Positions 43,138 to 55,070 of a DNA stretch of 64,000 bases are shown one piece after another. The DNA is from Bathynomus jamesi (lineage: Eukaryota > Arthropoda > Malacostraca > Isopoda > Cirolanidae): NCBI GenBank assembly GCA_023014485.1, contig JAJOZX010000923.1:605501-669500 (forward strand). Direction: 5' to 3'. The notes beneath the pieces are model-generated. The model was not told the DNA's origin and searched no databases. It saw only the letters and a list, made by a program, of their open reading frames with translations. Position 1 is the first letter of the stretch. Each line of letters starts with the position of its first letter. The position numbers were made by a program, and so were the translations under genes.

Positions 43138-43576
43138 CCTGGGGTAACGTCCCGGATCTTTTCGGTTTGAAGCAGTGTGAAAAAACAAAAGAAAATAATA
43201 TTTCTAGGTAGAAAATGCATATATTTAAAAAAAGTACATTTTATGGTGGAAAAATGGAATACAACCTAATCTAATCTAACCTAACCTTTCTTAGGTGTAC
43301 CAGGTTTGTGCCGAGTCAATTCTAAAACATCTAATAAAAATCGAAGGTCCAAACTGTACAATTGAAATAGATGAAACATTTAGCGAATTCGTTTGGCGTC
43401 GAAAGAATACAAATAAAGACCTATTTCACAAAATTTCCCAATTTTTAATCTATTTATACATTTCTCCATCATAAAATGTACTTTTCTTAACAAATATATA
43501 CATTTTCTACATAGAAATATTACTTTCTTTTGTTTTTTCACAGTGCTTCTAACCGAAAGTCCCTTCTCCATGGTGA
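43138..43576. mobile_element. Merlin-type deletion derivative (foldback)
   Basis: Arms of about 110 bp (43140-43250 and 43465-43575) are inverted, sharing GTGAAAAAACAAAAGAAA and AAGTACATTTTAT. Between them a plus-strand frame reads KIEGPNCTIEIDETFSEFVW then RRKNTNKDLFHK. The first half is the catalytic EIDE region of ISXO2/IS1016-like Merlin transposases and the second half their C-terminal EF.WRR motif, joined by an internal deletion. Confidence 0.6.
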
Positions 43577-44237
43577 CCCCCTATAAATGAAAAAAATCCA
43601 CTCATCCGTTGCTCCGCTCGTGGGTCGGTGTTGACGACAAACATGCATGTAACACTAAGGATGACAGTGTAACCACTGATGCCTTTCTCTTCGTATTATG
43701 TTGCATTTCCACTTGAACTTCAACTAAGCAATTATCCTTGTTTATCGTTGTAATATTTCCAGAATTTACCTTTAAATCACCAATATAAATTTACACCGTT
43801 ATGAAACAACGAAGTTTTTATGCTTTTAACCTTATGTTCTTTCACAAATTAAATTAATTCTATACTTACGTTATACAATTAATAATAAAGGGGAAAAGAT
43901 TTTGATTGGAATTCAAGTAGGCCTAAGTAAATGAAAAATATGGCCAAGGGCCTGAAGGAAAGATTCCATCAACTATACCCTGGAAGAGAATTGAATTTAA
44001 TTTACCATTATGAATTCATCTTAAAAGTGGGCCCTAATATCCACGAGCACGACGGGAGTATTAAAATAAAAATGACAAAAGAATTCTTGATTGACTGCTG
44101 TACAACCTCTCTTTGTGACTAGCTCCTCTCCGCTCTCGCCGACTAACTTATGACTCTTCTGACCAGGGCTTTTTTTAAGAAAAATTTAGAACTGCAGTTT
44201 TAGAACTAGAATTTATACTAATAATATATATATATAT
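43577..44237. other. No recognised feature
   Basis: A 63-codon open frame at 43931-44122 (KNMAKGLKERFHQLYPGREL) has no family I recognise and no supporting context. Confidence 0.4.
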
Positions 44238-44465
44238 GTAAAGAACGACGCTTGTATAGGAGAACATTCCGCGCAAGATGAGGAGGCAGAACGAACAAAT
44301 GAAAAAAATGAGGTAACCACCCGGGAATCGAACCCGGGATCTTCCGATTGCCGGTCAGATATGATAACCACTAGTGGTTATCATATCTGACCTCATTTTT
44401 TCATTTGTTCGTTCTGCCTCCTCATCTTGCGCGGAATGTTCTCCTATACAAGCGTCGTTCTTTAC
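44238..44465. repeat. Foldback of a tRNA-headed SINE
   Basis: GTAAAGAACGACGCTTGTAT and the following 70 bp are inverted at 44375-44465. Near the centre the minus strand reads TAGTGGTTATCATATCTGAC then CCCGGGTTCGATTCCCGGG, a polymerase III A-box-like and a perfect B-box region of a tRNA. It does not form a full tRNA. Confidence 0.7.
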
Positions 44466-44498
44466 GTTAATTATACTGCGTGTTCTTTGCAGTTGAAA

Positions 44499-44548
<50 letters not shown>

Positions 44549-44979
44549 CTATAAACACCTATATTTTAGAACTGTACACTATTTTTATTGGACCTGCACT
44601 TTTTTTTTCAGACCTGCACATATTACGTAGAGCTGCACATTAAGAAGCCCTGCTTCTCACTGAATGATTTGCGCTGCGTTCTGCCTTTTTGGATCTTTTC
44701 CATTCTACTCCAGCAACAATTTCTAGTGTATTTTTACTTGCTGAATTCAATAATATATATTTTATTTTGGAGAAAGTATTCGTGCTTTAATTAGTTATGG
44801 TTATAATTATTATTTTTTTTCTCTCTTTTGTAGATATTGTTATGGATGATAAATGGAATTTCACAAACATAGTTAAGGAAATAACGTTCTACCCCAGCCT
44901 TCTTTAGTTAACCTTATAAGGCTGACTAATGAAAATATCACGACCAAACCTAACCAATCGTCAAGGGCGTACAGTTGAT
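44466..44979. other. (TG)n/(TA)n array and unannotated DNA
   Basis: (TA)n at 44510-44545; TTCACACGAAAATATCA-type repeat sequence from about 44895. No gene. Confidence 0.5.
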
Positions 44980-45123
44980 TTAGCTAAACAAAGGAACGAG
45001 AGACATTGGGGAACATCTAGAAATATGATAGATTCTTATTTATGTGAATTTCTGTGGAGGAGAAGACAAAAAGTAAAGGACATTTTTATTGAAATCTTAA
45101 ATGCAATCTCTACTTTTAAATAA
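44980..45123 (+). pseudogene. Merlin transposase C-terminal fragment
   Basis: AKQRNERHWGTSRNMIDSYL and CEFLWRRRQKVKDIFIEIL match the C-terminus of ISXO2/Merlin transposases (the third acidic residue in SYLCEF). The rest of the gene is absent. Confidence 0.65.
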
Positions 45124-45312
45124 AATAAACGGACTATAACTCTTTTGTTATTAATTTCTCCAAAATAAGATATATATTACTGAATTCAGCAAGTAAAACT
45201 ACAGTAGAAAATAATAATATATAATTTAATTTTTTGTTGCTGGGGTAGAACGGAAAAGAGCCACCTTTTTCCCCCATCACAATGTGGGTTTTCATTTCGC
45301 AATGGGAAAACA

Positions 45313-45715
45313 TGGTACTTACGTATTATCGGGACTACCAAACTGTTTATTATGTATTTTTGCTCTCGTCATTTTCGTTTAAACTAACGAAAATATTACA
45401 ACTTAACTTAACCAATCATCAAAGGCGTACAGTTGACCTAACCGGGCATTCAGTTGATCTAACTGGGCATTCAGTTGACCTAGCTGGGCATTCAGTTGAC
45501 CTAACCGGGCATTCAGTTGACCTAACAGGTTAATATTGGTTATTTCACCTTAATTGAATGCCCGGTTAGGTCAACTGAATGCCCGGTTAGGTTAACTGTA
45601 CACCCTTGATGATTGGTTAGGTTAAGTTGTGATATTTTCTTAGATTTAAACGAAAATGACGAGAGCAAAAATACATAATAAACAGTTTGGTAGTCCCGAT
45701 AATACGTAAGTACCG
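45313..45715. repeat. Foldback repeat with GCATTCAGTTGACCTAACCG units
   Basis: GTACTTACGTATTATCGGGA with about 90 further bases is inverted at 45600-45715. The centre holds tandem GGGCATTCAGTTGACCTAAC units on one side and their complements on the other. The same unit appears at 58718-58745. Confidence 0.7.
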
Positions 45716-46280
45716 AAAACACAATTTCACGTTCCTTTTTCATTCAATCTAAAACTTAGAAAAAATCATTAATTCATTAATTTAATAGTTTTTTATAATT
45801 TAGTAACTATGGTGAGGGGATTACGGTAATAGTAATTTTTTCACAGCGTAACGGAGGATGTCTTCTATAACTCGCCTATAAACTTTCTTTTATTCTAATA
45901 AAAATAATGACCTTATTTTTTTTAAAAATATTATAGAGCTAAAAAACAGGATAATTTTAATTTTTTTATTATTTTACATGAAAATTTAAAACCCAAGAAA
46001 ACGTCGAAACAAACAGAAACGAAATGCCTATTAGATCTCAAATAATTTAATCAACGACAAAAACAGATATCGAAACAACAACTTTTACCCTGATATAAAC
46101 TATAAAAAGAACATACACAATAAATAGCCTATTTTCAACAACTTTTATCCATATGGAAATTAAGTTCATGACTCCAGAGGAGATTATTTCCAAAAGTAGA
46201 TTTTCGGAAGGTATTACGAGACTCCTCCTAATGTCTCAACAGCAACCGGAGGCAAGGATAGTCAGCTTATTCTCCGGACG
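45716..46280. other. No recognised feature
   Basis: AT-rich DNA; I see no gene, repeat boundary or motif worth naming. Confidence 0.5.
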
Positions 46281-46440
46281 GTCCCAAGCCCGGATAAAGG
46301 GGGAGGGTTGGTGTCAGGAAGGGCATCCGGCCGTAAAAACCCACGCCACAATCAAATGAGATGAATCAAGAACCAAGATGGAGGCGACTCACCTTAAACA
46401 GCGACCCCATATAAAAATGGGATTAATTATGCTGAGGAAG
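46281..46440 (+). mobile_element. RTE-type LINE 3' tail
   Basis: GGTTGGTGTCAGGAAGGGCA, TCCGGCCGTAAAA and ATGCTGAGGAAGAAGAAGAA are the hallmark 3' end of RTE-clade LINEs. The coding part is absent, so it is a 5'-truncated insertion. Confidence 0.7.
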
Positions 46441-47457
46441 AAGAAGAATAGTTTTTATAATTTCCATATCATTTTATATTATTTAACGAACTTATTTGGC
46501 CTGTTTAACTGTAAAATCCTATCATTATATATACTAGTACAGTTCCCGTCGCTTCGCTGACGGTTAGACAGGCTAAACTACAGAAAAGAACGCAGCCGTG
46601 AAAATTTTGAGCTTCACATTGTGTCAACATTTCTGAATCTGGTATCTCCCAAAACCTCCTCACCCCCATTCATGGAACTTGGGGGCTAACCCCCTCCCCC
46701 ATTACCCCCACCCCTCCCCATTACCCCACCCCTCCCCCATTACCCCCACCCCCACCCTTCCCCCATTACTGCCCGGGATAAATTTCACAAACAGACAAAC
46801 AGACAGGCTAAACTACAGAAAAGAACACAGTCATGAAAATCTTGAGCTTCACATTTCCGCCCGTAATACAATTTCTTAATTTTTTTCTCACAATTTTTTC
46901 TCAATTTCTGAAAGTGTGACGGACGGACGGACGGACAGACGGACGGGTCTCTTATTATAGTATAGACTAGCAGAGATACCCGGCGTTGCCCGGAATGTAA
47001 GGGTGTGTCAAAATAAGGTAAAAAGATGAACAAAACTAAATGAACACATAAACACAAAGTTTTGGTAATTGTTTTTATTCCTTGAAAACATCAGACATTT
47101 TGTAGCACTTCAGTGTAAACAATGTTACGTGTTTTTCCATTGGGTGTCAAAACATAAAGATTGCGAGGTGTTCCAACTTTTTTGGGCCATTGTCACCCAT
47201 AGCAAAAGTCACACTCAAATGTCAAAATGCAAAAACTTATTCCTTAAACTTATATTTTAAAAAGTTTTCGAAAATAATGATTTTAAGCTTTTTTGTGTTA
47301 AAATGAAAAAACTTATTCCTTAACCTTATATTTTAAAAAGTTCTCGAAAATTTTGAAACTTTTATGCACACTATTAGATTCCACTTAAATCCCGTGACTT
47401 TATGCCGTCATTCAAAACTAAACAAGATTTTAATGTATCATTTACTAAATAAAACTG
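46441..47457. repeat. Dispersed retroposon repeat, C-rich minisatellite and unannotated DNA
   Basis: From 46545 a relative of the 22218-22640 repeat (CGCAGCCGTGAAAATTTTGA) is followed by a (CCCCATTACCCCCACCC)n stretch (46695-46765), a second relative, and GGACGGACGGACAGACGGAC. TACCCGGCGTTGCCCGGAAT at 46976 starts another copy. No gene. Confidence 0.55.
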
Positions 47458-47635
47458 TCTAGTCTACCTACCTACTGTACCTACCTACTGTACCTACCTA
47501 CCTACCTACTGTACCTACCTACCTACCTACCTACCTACCTACTGTACCTACCTACTGTACCTACCCATTTACTAAATAAAACTGTCTAGTCTACCTACCT
47601 ACTGTACCTACCTACTGTACACACCTACTGTGACA
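47458..47635. repeat. (CTAC)n/CTGTAC minisatellite, left part
   Basis: CCTACCTACTGTACCTACCT arrays, continuing at 49870-50090 on the other side of a LINE that inserted into them. Confidence 0.9.
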
Positions 47636-49875
47636 CACCTCACACGCGGCTATCTGTCGCAGCCAAAATAATATCCCAACATACACACAAGAAGCTAACA
47701 TTCTAGTTAATCACTACGCAAAGATAAGTCACTTAAACAGAGACAACAACCAGAAACACGCAGACAGACAAACAGCCAGACACAAGAAAACCTACAGACT
47801 CGACACGACCATTACACCCTTCAATACAGACCAGACCACCAAGATCATCAAAAACATTAAAAATTCGAAGGCTACTGGACCAGACAACATATATAACATA
47901 CACCTTAAACACTTGGGCCCACAAGGAATACTAGCTCTCACAAATATCAGCACATATTCATACCAACACTGTATTATTCCTGACATATGGAAACAAGGTA
48001 AAATTATTACACTACTCAAACCAAACAAAAATCCAACAGAACCAGCTTCCTATAGACCCATTACTTTACTATGCACACCTTCCAAAGTAACAGAAAGACT
48101 AATCTTACAAATCACCAACCCACACATACCACTATCGCCTACTCAACATGGATTCAGACCTCACCACTCAACCACGACATTACTCACTAACCTCACGCAG
48201 CACATCATGGATGGCATCAACTCTAGAAGACCAGCTCAACGTACACTATTAGCAACAATAGACATTAGTAAAGCATTTGATGCTATCCCACGCTTCCCTC
48301 TCATAAACAAAATACTCAACACAAACATGCACAATAACACCAAAAGGTGGCTGAGCAACTATCTCTCAGGAAGATACTCACATGTCACATTTAATGGCAA
48401 GTCATCCAAAAACAAGCTTTTTCCGAACGGGGTCCCTCAAGGCTCTGTTCTCTCACCAACACTCTTCAACTTATACATGCATGACATTCCAACACCCATA
48501 GATAACAAGCTTACCTTATCATCATATGCAGATGATATCACTCTAACATCCACCCACAACAACATCGACACCGCTACAAATAACCTACAAACATACATAA
48601 ACAGTATACAAGACTGGCTCACACACAATAGACTCAAAGTAGCGCACAAAATCAACCATCACCTTGCTTACAAGCAACACAAAAGAACACCAGGTAGTTC
48701 CACAACTTACACTAAACAACATCAACATTCCACACACTCACAGAACCAAAATACTAGGTGTCACATACAACACATCATTATCTTTTGCAAACCACATTCA
48801 GGACATTAAAAACAAATGTACGTCAAGACTTAACACGCTTAGGGTACTAACAGGCACAAACTTTGGACACCAGCAGGAAACAACATCACTCATCTACAAA
48901 CAATATATTCGCTCAGTTATGGACTATGCTAGCCCATGCTGGGCACCCATTATCTCAAACACACACATAAACACCTTACAAACAATACAAAAAACGCACT
49001 TCGTATCATTACAGGATGCACTCAAACAACACCAATAGAACACCTGCACACAGAAACAAAAATACTAAAAGTTAGGGAACATTTAGACATGAGGGGAACA
49101 CAATTCATGGCAGCAGCGACAACTAACCCACAACACCCTTGCCACTACATGTACAATCATGCACCAACACCTCGCACCATTAAGGTAACACCAGAGAGAC
49201 ATTATAACCAAATACTCCATTCCATACCACGCCCCACAGACATCACACAGTACAGAAAACACATACACACACACTAACCCACAAAGCACTGACACGACTC
49301 GGTCCGAATGCGGTCCTAGGTGCGAAGCCGGCCCATTAACAGGTCAGAGATCAGCCTGAGCAGATCGGATCGAGTTAACTTAGCACGATTCCGATGTGGA
49401 CATCACCCCAACTTACAGACATATAAACACAGACTAGACAACTCCATAGACGACACCTGCCACCTGTGCCAAGACACACCACAAACAATTGAACACATTA
49501 TGACGGACTGTACCGCTCTAGCACAACAACGAACACAACACAACATCACGAGTGCGCTGAACCTCTGGTCCACTCCGGAGAGGGCGATCGGTTACCTGCG
49601 TGCCGCCGGCTTGCTCGATCAGTGGGCTGATCGGCTAAACAACAACAACAACTGTCACTAGTGCGCTGAACCTCTGGTCCACTCCGGAGAGGGCGATCGG
49701 TTACCTGCGTGCCGCCGGCTTGCTCGATCAGGGTGGGCTGATCGGCTAAACAACAACAACAACTGTCACTAGTGCGCTGAACCTCTGGTCCACTCCGGAG
49801 AGGGCGATCGGTTACCTGCGTGCCGCCGGCTTGCTCCATCAGGGTGGGCTGATCGGCTAAACAACAACAACAACT
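47636..49875 (+). mobile_element. Non-LTR retrotransposon (Jockey/CR1-like), 5'-truncated
   Basis: A LINE lies inside the (CTAC)n minisatellite. It has reverse transcriptase from about 47760 and a zinc-binding C-terminus. The 3' end is a 113-bp unit (GTGCGCTGAACCTCTGGTCC to ACAACAACAACTGT) repeated about three times. ACTGT borders both ends and could be a target duplication, though the flanks are repetitive. No endonuclease domain is present, so the copy is 5'-truncated. Confidence 0.8.
47760..49664 (+). pseudogene. LINE reverse transcriptase, frameshifted
   Basis: Frames 47913-48809, 48664-49038, 48936-49277 and 49320-49661 are parts of one protein. The first holds RT motifs YRPITLLCTPSKVTERLI, TIDISKAFDAIPR, NGVPQGSVLSPTLFNLYMHD and an intact catalytic YADDITL. 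Then come TKILGVTYNTSLSF, YASPCWAPI, and a C-terminal CHLCQDTPQTIEHIMTDC zinc-binding motif. At least three frameshifts separate them. Upstream of 47913 the frame reads IIKNIKNSKATGPDNI, typical of the region before RT. Confidence 0.85.
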
Positions 49876-50235
49876 GTACCTACCTACCTACCTACTGTCT
49901 AGTCTACCTACCTACTGTACCTACCTACTGTACCTACCTACCTACCTACCTACTGTACCTACCTACTGTACCTACCTACCTACTGTACCTACCGACTGTA
50001 CCTACCTACCTACCTACCTACTGTACCTACCTACTGTACCTACCTACCTACCTACCTACCTACCTACTGTACCTACGTACTGTGCACACCATTAGATTCC
50101 CCGTGAAAAGTTATATCTCATTCACTACCTTAAACACTATTTGGTGCAGCCATATTCATTTCAATAGAGAACAAACAAACAGACAAACAGACAAACAAAC
50201 AAACTTCCTCTGTTATATATATATATAGAAGATAG
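49876..50235. repeat. (CTAC)n minisatellite, right part, and (ACAA)n tail
   Basis: (CTAC)n with CTGTA variants to about 50090, then a repeat end with AACAAACAAACAGACAAACA and a short (TA)n. Confidence 0.85.
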
Positions 50236-50699
50236 ATAGATAATAATATATTTAGTATTGTCCGAAAACTAAACTTTTTTTAATGACATGATTGGACGAC
50301 AAAGGAGTTATGTCACGTGATTATTATCATATTCGTTTCTGATTGGATAAACAAGATAACAAGTATGAACACAACGAGACCCATTCTTCTGCTTCGTGTC
50401 GAAAATCACGGACTCCTCTGAGGTCTATTAGGCCGTGGGCTAGATAGGGTTACCGTGCACTCCCCACAAAAATTCTTGAAGAAAAAAGATATTAACATTG
50501 AATATTTTGGGCTTCACTGCCTTTCCTAGCACGATTTCTAAAGGACTGTTAATCGCAGAGAATCCTTAGAAATTTACATAATTGCATCAGTTATTTATTT
50601 TAAAGCATATGAAATATTTCTCAAGATATTCAGAAAACATATATATCATTTTACATTAAGTTCCACAACAACACACTTTTGGCCACCAAAGCTGAAAAA

Positions 50700-51300
50700 G
50701 ATGTCAAGCATTTGTTGCATGCAATATGTGTACAGTAAGAAGTCATTTGTTTTTACCGTCTTCATCAATGTTCGTGCCAGCCAAATGTGGTCCATATATA
50801 AAATTCAGAACTGGGCTTACTTACCAAGTAAGCCTTCACGCACTTTCTTGCGGAAGCGGTCGTAATCTGCAACACGGTCAATCACTTATTTATTATCCAG
50901 AAGTACAGTACGTTCATTGTTTCCTTTGATGGAAATTGTAAAAGATGCTCAAAATTTACAAGAAACTCTTCAGGCATTTCTGAGAAAAGTCTACTGTTGT
51001 CCTTATACTCAAATTACTTCTCAAGTAGTAATCTCTCTAGGCATTCTAGCATTGTTTTATGGCAATGTATTGCCCTATCATAGTGCCTACCTAACATAAC
51101 TCCATGAAGAGCACCGGATGTCTTAAGTCCTGACTCTAAGAACACATCAGACAAACCAGATCCATGCATTTTCTTCCCAATCATTTTAAAATATGCACAT
51201 ATGAGGTGGAATGTTCATATTAAAAGAATGTGGTCCTTGTACTTCGTAGGATTATTCCACAGAAGAGGGTACGGTTTCATGTATACGTCAACATCAAATG
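50700..51300 (-). pseudogene. C-terminal pieces of an uncharacterised transposon protein
   Basis: The minus strand from about 51300 reads, in shifting frames, KKMHGSGLSDVFLESGLKTS, GVMLGRHYDRAIHCHKTMLE and CLERLLLE. Proteins with this pattern are widespread and unnamed in invertebrate genomes. It continues the protein at 52700-54590 across the nested mariner. Confidence 0.45.
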
Positions 51301-51302
51301 TA

Positions 51303-52679
51303 TTAGGAGCACTCAATATATTTTGCCCCACCCTTTTTCTTAGCTAAATAATAGCACATGGGGCTGAAATGCCTTTTGGGCCGTAAGTTTGAACTTTCTG
51401 CGCTTCACATAACCGGATTTTTCCAGTTTGAACCTCCCTTCCTTGTATAAAACCGCTTTTAAACGCCCTTGTATAAAACAGATGGTTAACGCAATTTCGA
51501 AAATGGCGTCTGACAGTGATGTGCGTCGTAAACAGAGAGCTGTTATCGAGTTCTTAACCGCAGAGGAAACAGTTGGAAATATTCACAAACGTCTACAAAA
51601 CGTTTACGGAGATGCTGTTGTTGATCGAAGCACAGTTGGACGCTGGTCTAAACGTGTGAGATCATCGGAGAGAGGGAAAGCTAACCTCGATGATGAGCCA
51701 CGCAGCGGTCGCCCGGCATCGGCTGTGACATCTCACACTGTACAACGTGCTAACAGCATCATTCGATCAAATTGGCGCGTCACATACAAGGAGCTATCAC
51801 TGGAGCTAGGAATTAGTGAAGCAAGTGCGAATACGATAATTCAGCAACTGGGATACTCAAAAGTGTGTTCACGTTTGTTCCTCGCGAACTGAATAAAGAT
51901 TACAAAGCCCAAAGAAAAGAAATTGCTTCTGAGTCATTGGTTCGATACGAGACAGAAAGGGATGACTTCCTTTCACGAATTGTGACTGGGGATGAGACTT
52001 GGGTACACCATTTTGAACCTGAAACAAAACGCCAATCCATGGAGTGACATCATGCAGACTCCCCACGCAAGAAAAAGTTCAAAATGGCTCCCTTTGCAGG
52101 AAAGGTTGTGGCCACCATCTTCTGGGACAAGAAAGGGGTGATTCTGGTGGTGGACATTATGAAGAAAGGACACACAATCAACTCAGAGGCATATATTGCT
52201 ACCCTACAGAGACTCCAGAAACGTATAAAGCGAGTTCGAGCGGAGAGAAAACTGGAAGACGTCCTTCTTTTGCACGATAACGCAACACCACACAACAGTT
52301 TGCAAACAAGAGAGGCCATCACAAAAATGCGCTTGACTGTGTTTCCCCCATCCTTCATACAGCCCGGATCTGGCACCTTCAGACTTCCATTTGTTTGGGC
52401 CAATGAAGAATGCTATTCATGGAAGAAAGATTCAGAGTGAAGATGAGGTTGTTGAGGAGGTTAAGAAGTGGCTCCAGCGGAACCCAGCGAACTTTTACCA
52501 GCAAGGAATAAAGGCCCTTGTTTTGAGGTGGAGGAAAGCCGTAGAAAAGGATGGAGACTATGTGGAAAAATAAAAACTTGTAAAAAAGGTATGTAACTAC
52601 TTGTGTACAAAATTTCTGGAACTTACAAGGAAACTTGGAAAGAAAAAAAAGTGGGGCAAAATATATTGAGTGGCCCTCA
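51303..52679 (+). mobile_element. Mariner element nested in the 4.6 kb transposon
   Basis: The ends are TTAGGAGCACTCAATATATT, continuing TTGCCCCAC, and its inverted relative (complement of GTGGGGCAAAATATATTGAG then TGGCCCTCA). They are flanked by TA at 51301-51302 and 52680-52681. The element is 1377 bp. Confidence 0.9.
51484..52572 (+). pseudogene. Mariner transposase, frameshifted
   Basis: Frames 51428-51892, 51865-52047, 52084-52440 and 52391-52573 make one mariner transposase. The N-terminal helix-turn-helix with DDEPRSGRPASA linker is followed by TGDETWVHHFEPETK (first Asp), LLLHDNATPH (second Asp) and a decayed third-Asp region (FIQPGSGTFRLPF where the family has YSPDLAPSD). The third catalytic Asp is therefore lost as well as the frame. 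The C-terminal KWLQRNPANFYQQGIKALVL is normal. Confidence 0.85.
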
Positions 52680-52699
52680 TAGTTATCACATATTTTTGT

Positions 52700-54590
52700 T
52701 GAACCTCTTTTGATCCCTCCTCAGCATATTTAAGACATTCCTGTACAGTCGAGTAATCAGTGATGGAATGGTTAATGACCGTATAATAGTCTATAGTAGT
52801 CAATTGAATTGTTTAGAAGAATCTTCTCCAGTCTTCGAGATAAATCCAGCCCAACTAGAAATCTCTTGACCTTGCTTGACTCTTGTACTGTGCAAATATC
52901 CAAATTCAGTTGCCAGTATGCGCAGTGTTCATGGCATTCTCATTTCCAGGATAAGAATGGTGCTTTACATTCAATCATGGTCTTTTACGTTGACTTACGT
53001 GGCACTCTGGGAGAACTTCTGATTGTTGAATGTTCATTGATCGTTTACGTGTTCTTTCAATGGATGGCACTTCTGGTTTTGTTCCACCATGCTGTCCATC
53101 AGGAGCATTAATTTCTTGTAGCATGATTCTATAAGCTGTATGTATTGAATTCATCCCAGTAAGTGTATTTAACAACTGATCAAAGTTATCGAAGTCTGAA
53201 TGAAACACAAAGGGCGCATCTGGATTTTTGATAATTCCTTTGAATAATAAAGAGGATGTCTGCTCCAAAGCAGTGGCAATAGCAGTCTCAAGTTCAGGTG
53301 AAAATGAATAATTTTCTGAGTGTCCCAGTCGGTTGATAAGGGTTATGTTCAGCACTTCTGAATAAATGCCTCAAAGTCATGCAAATAAGTATATTTTTGG
53401 TAGCCTCCCCGACCATTTGTTGCTGCTCTACATATACTGTATCCTGACCGATTGACGTGACTAACTTTTGTATCTTAGATGACTGTTGTGTGTTTGGGGC
53501 AGGTATAACGAAATGAAGAAAAGTTTGAAGTTCTGAAGGGAGCATATCTTCCGTTTCTTCTACATGTTAGGCAGTTTTAGGTCATGGTAATTCAGTAGAT
53601 TGTACATACGCATCCAGAATTACTCTGTGAAGATACTTTGCCATTTTCACCACCATATCCGTAGTACCAAGTTCACAGGCACATTTAACAGCTGACTCAG
53701 TTTGAATGTCTAAGCTGTACACAAGATATGTTTTGAACATTCCATCATTTTCTAACTTACAGAAGTGGAGGTTATTTCTGTATATTTCGTTACTTTGTGA
53801 CTCTTTCTTCAATTTTTCAGCATTATATTCTGTGTTCGGAAATTTTGTGCCAGAAAATAGGAAACGTATAATTCACACAAATCAGTTAATTACGAAACAG
53901 GTCTGAAAATGCTTCACGGTGAGCTTCTTCACGTTTCATTTGTCTTGTTCGTTCTGTATTATCACTGGTGCGCCATTTAATTGGATTCTGATTGTAGTTC
54001 ACACGACATGAATTGTAGAAATGGGCTTCAGCAGCAAATAGGTCTTTTCCTCTGGTCCTAGTTAGCAGAATGTCATCTTCCTTCTGCTCTGCAAACGGTA
54101 CCACGGTTTTCCATCCATCAGACTCGAATTTTCTAGTTCCCTCACTAGTCCAAATGCTCTTCACCTTAACTTTCTTCGTTCCTATTTTATTGCAAAATAT
54201 AGTCTGGTTTAAAAATGCGTCTGTCATCACCACTGGAGGATCGCATGGATGAATGGAAGCATGAGGTTTCCTTTAGTTCTTCCACTTTGTTTAGATGACC
54301 AAGGTCCATAGTAAATCGCTGGTAACAGCCTCTGTGGTACCCATGTTCTGGTAAAACTTCTTCTGGCGTAAGACTACAGGCCTCATCCATTCTTTGGGCT
54401 GAACCAGCTGCTTGTTCAAGACGTAAGTCACGAATTTCCTTTAACTTTTGAAATCGGTCTTCACTATCCTTAACTTGGCTTAAAAATGTAAATCGCTCAC
54501 ACTTTGATTCACCATAATGAATTACACAGATTTGTCTCTTTTTGAACGAAGATGCTGGATGTGTTTCATCAATATCTAATGGTTTTGTTT
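52700..54590 (-). pseudogene. Uncharacterised transposon protein, N-terminal and middle pieces
   Basis: Minus-strand frames, N- to C-terminal: ACSLTPEEVLPEHGYHRGCY (54390-54187), ILLTRTRGKDLFAAEAHFYN then SCRVNYNQN (54233-53886), SLDIQTESAVKCACELGT (53812-53582), PAPNTQQSSKIQKLVTSIGQ (53545-53294) and INRLGHSENYSFSPELETAI (53355-52975), then ECLKYAEEGSKEVQQKY at the mariner boundary. His/Cys motifs (HGYHRGC, HFYNSC) suggest zinc binding. This family is common but unnamed; several shifts make it a pseudogene. Confidence 0.5.
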
Positions 54591-55070
54591 CTTAGCAGTT
54601 TCTTTATCTTCTTCATAGACTAGGCAACTGACTCTGTAAAATAAAACAAATAAGACAAACATAACAAATATTCATCTAGATTAGCATTCTTAATGCAATA
54701 ATATAGGCCGTGGGCTAGATATGGTTACCGATTATGCTAATTAGCTTGTTAAGTATGCAAGGCAAATATTTTCTGTGATCAGAATCGGATTCTACAGAAA
54801 ATATTACATAACAAACATACAGTTTACATAATATTTACTGGTCAATTTAGATGACCAAGGCAAATTTATGCAATTCTGTAAATTTCTAAGGATTCTCCAG
54901 CGGTCAAAAGTCCCTTTAGAAATCGTGCTACGAAAGGAAGTGAGACCAAAAATATTCAAGGTGAATATCTTTTCTCTTCAAAAGGGGTCTTTTGAGCGTT
55001 CGAAAACACCCATGAAGAATTTTTGTGTGGAGGTGGGGGTGCACAGTAACCCTATCTAGCCCACGGCCTA

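Larger units (their letters stand above)
50429..55070 (-). mobile_element. 4.6 kb DNA transposon with TAGGCCGTGGGCTAGATA ends
   Basis: TAGGCCGTGGGCTAGATAGG at the left is inverted at the right (CCTATCTAGCCCACGGCCTA). The inverted homology extends, with gaps, for about 150 bp; TAT flanks both ends. A third copy of the terminus at 54705 lies inside, so the right-hand 366 bp could be a separate short derivative. Decayed minus-strand coding pieces (see 52700-54590 and 50700-51300) fill the interior, and a mariner is nested in it. Confidence 0.6.

Noticed and set aside
44300..44370. Functional tRNA gene
   Set aside because: The T arm is perfect but the acceptor stem is absent and the sequence lies in a palindromic repeat.
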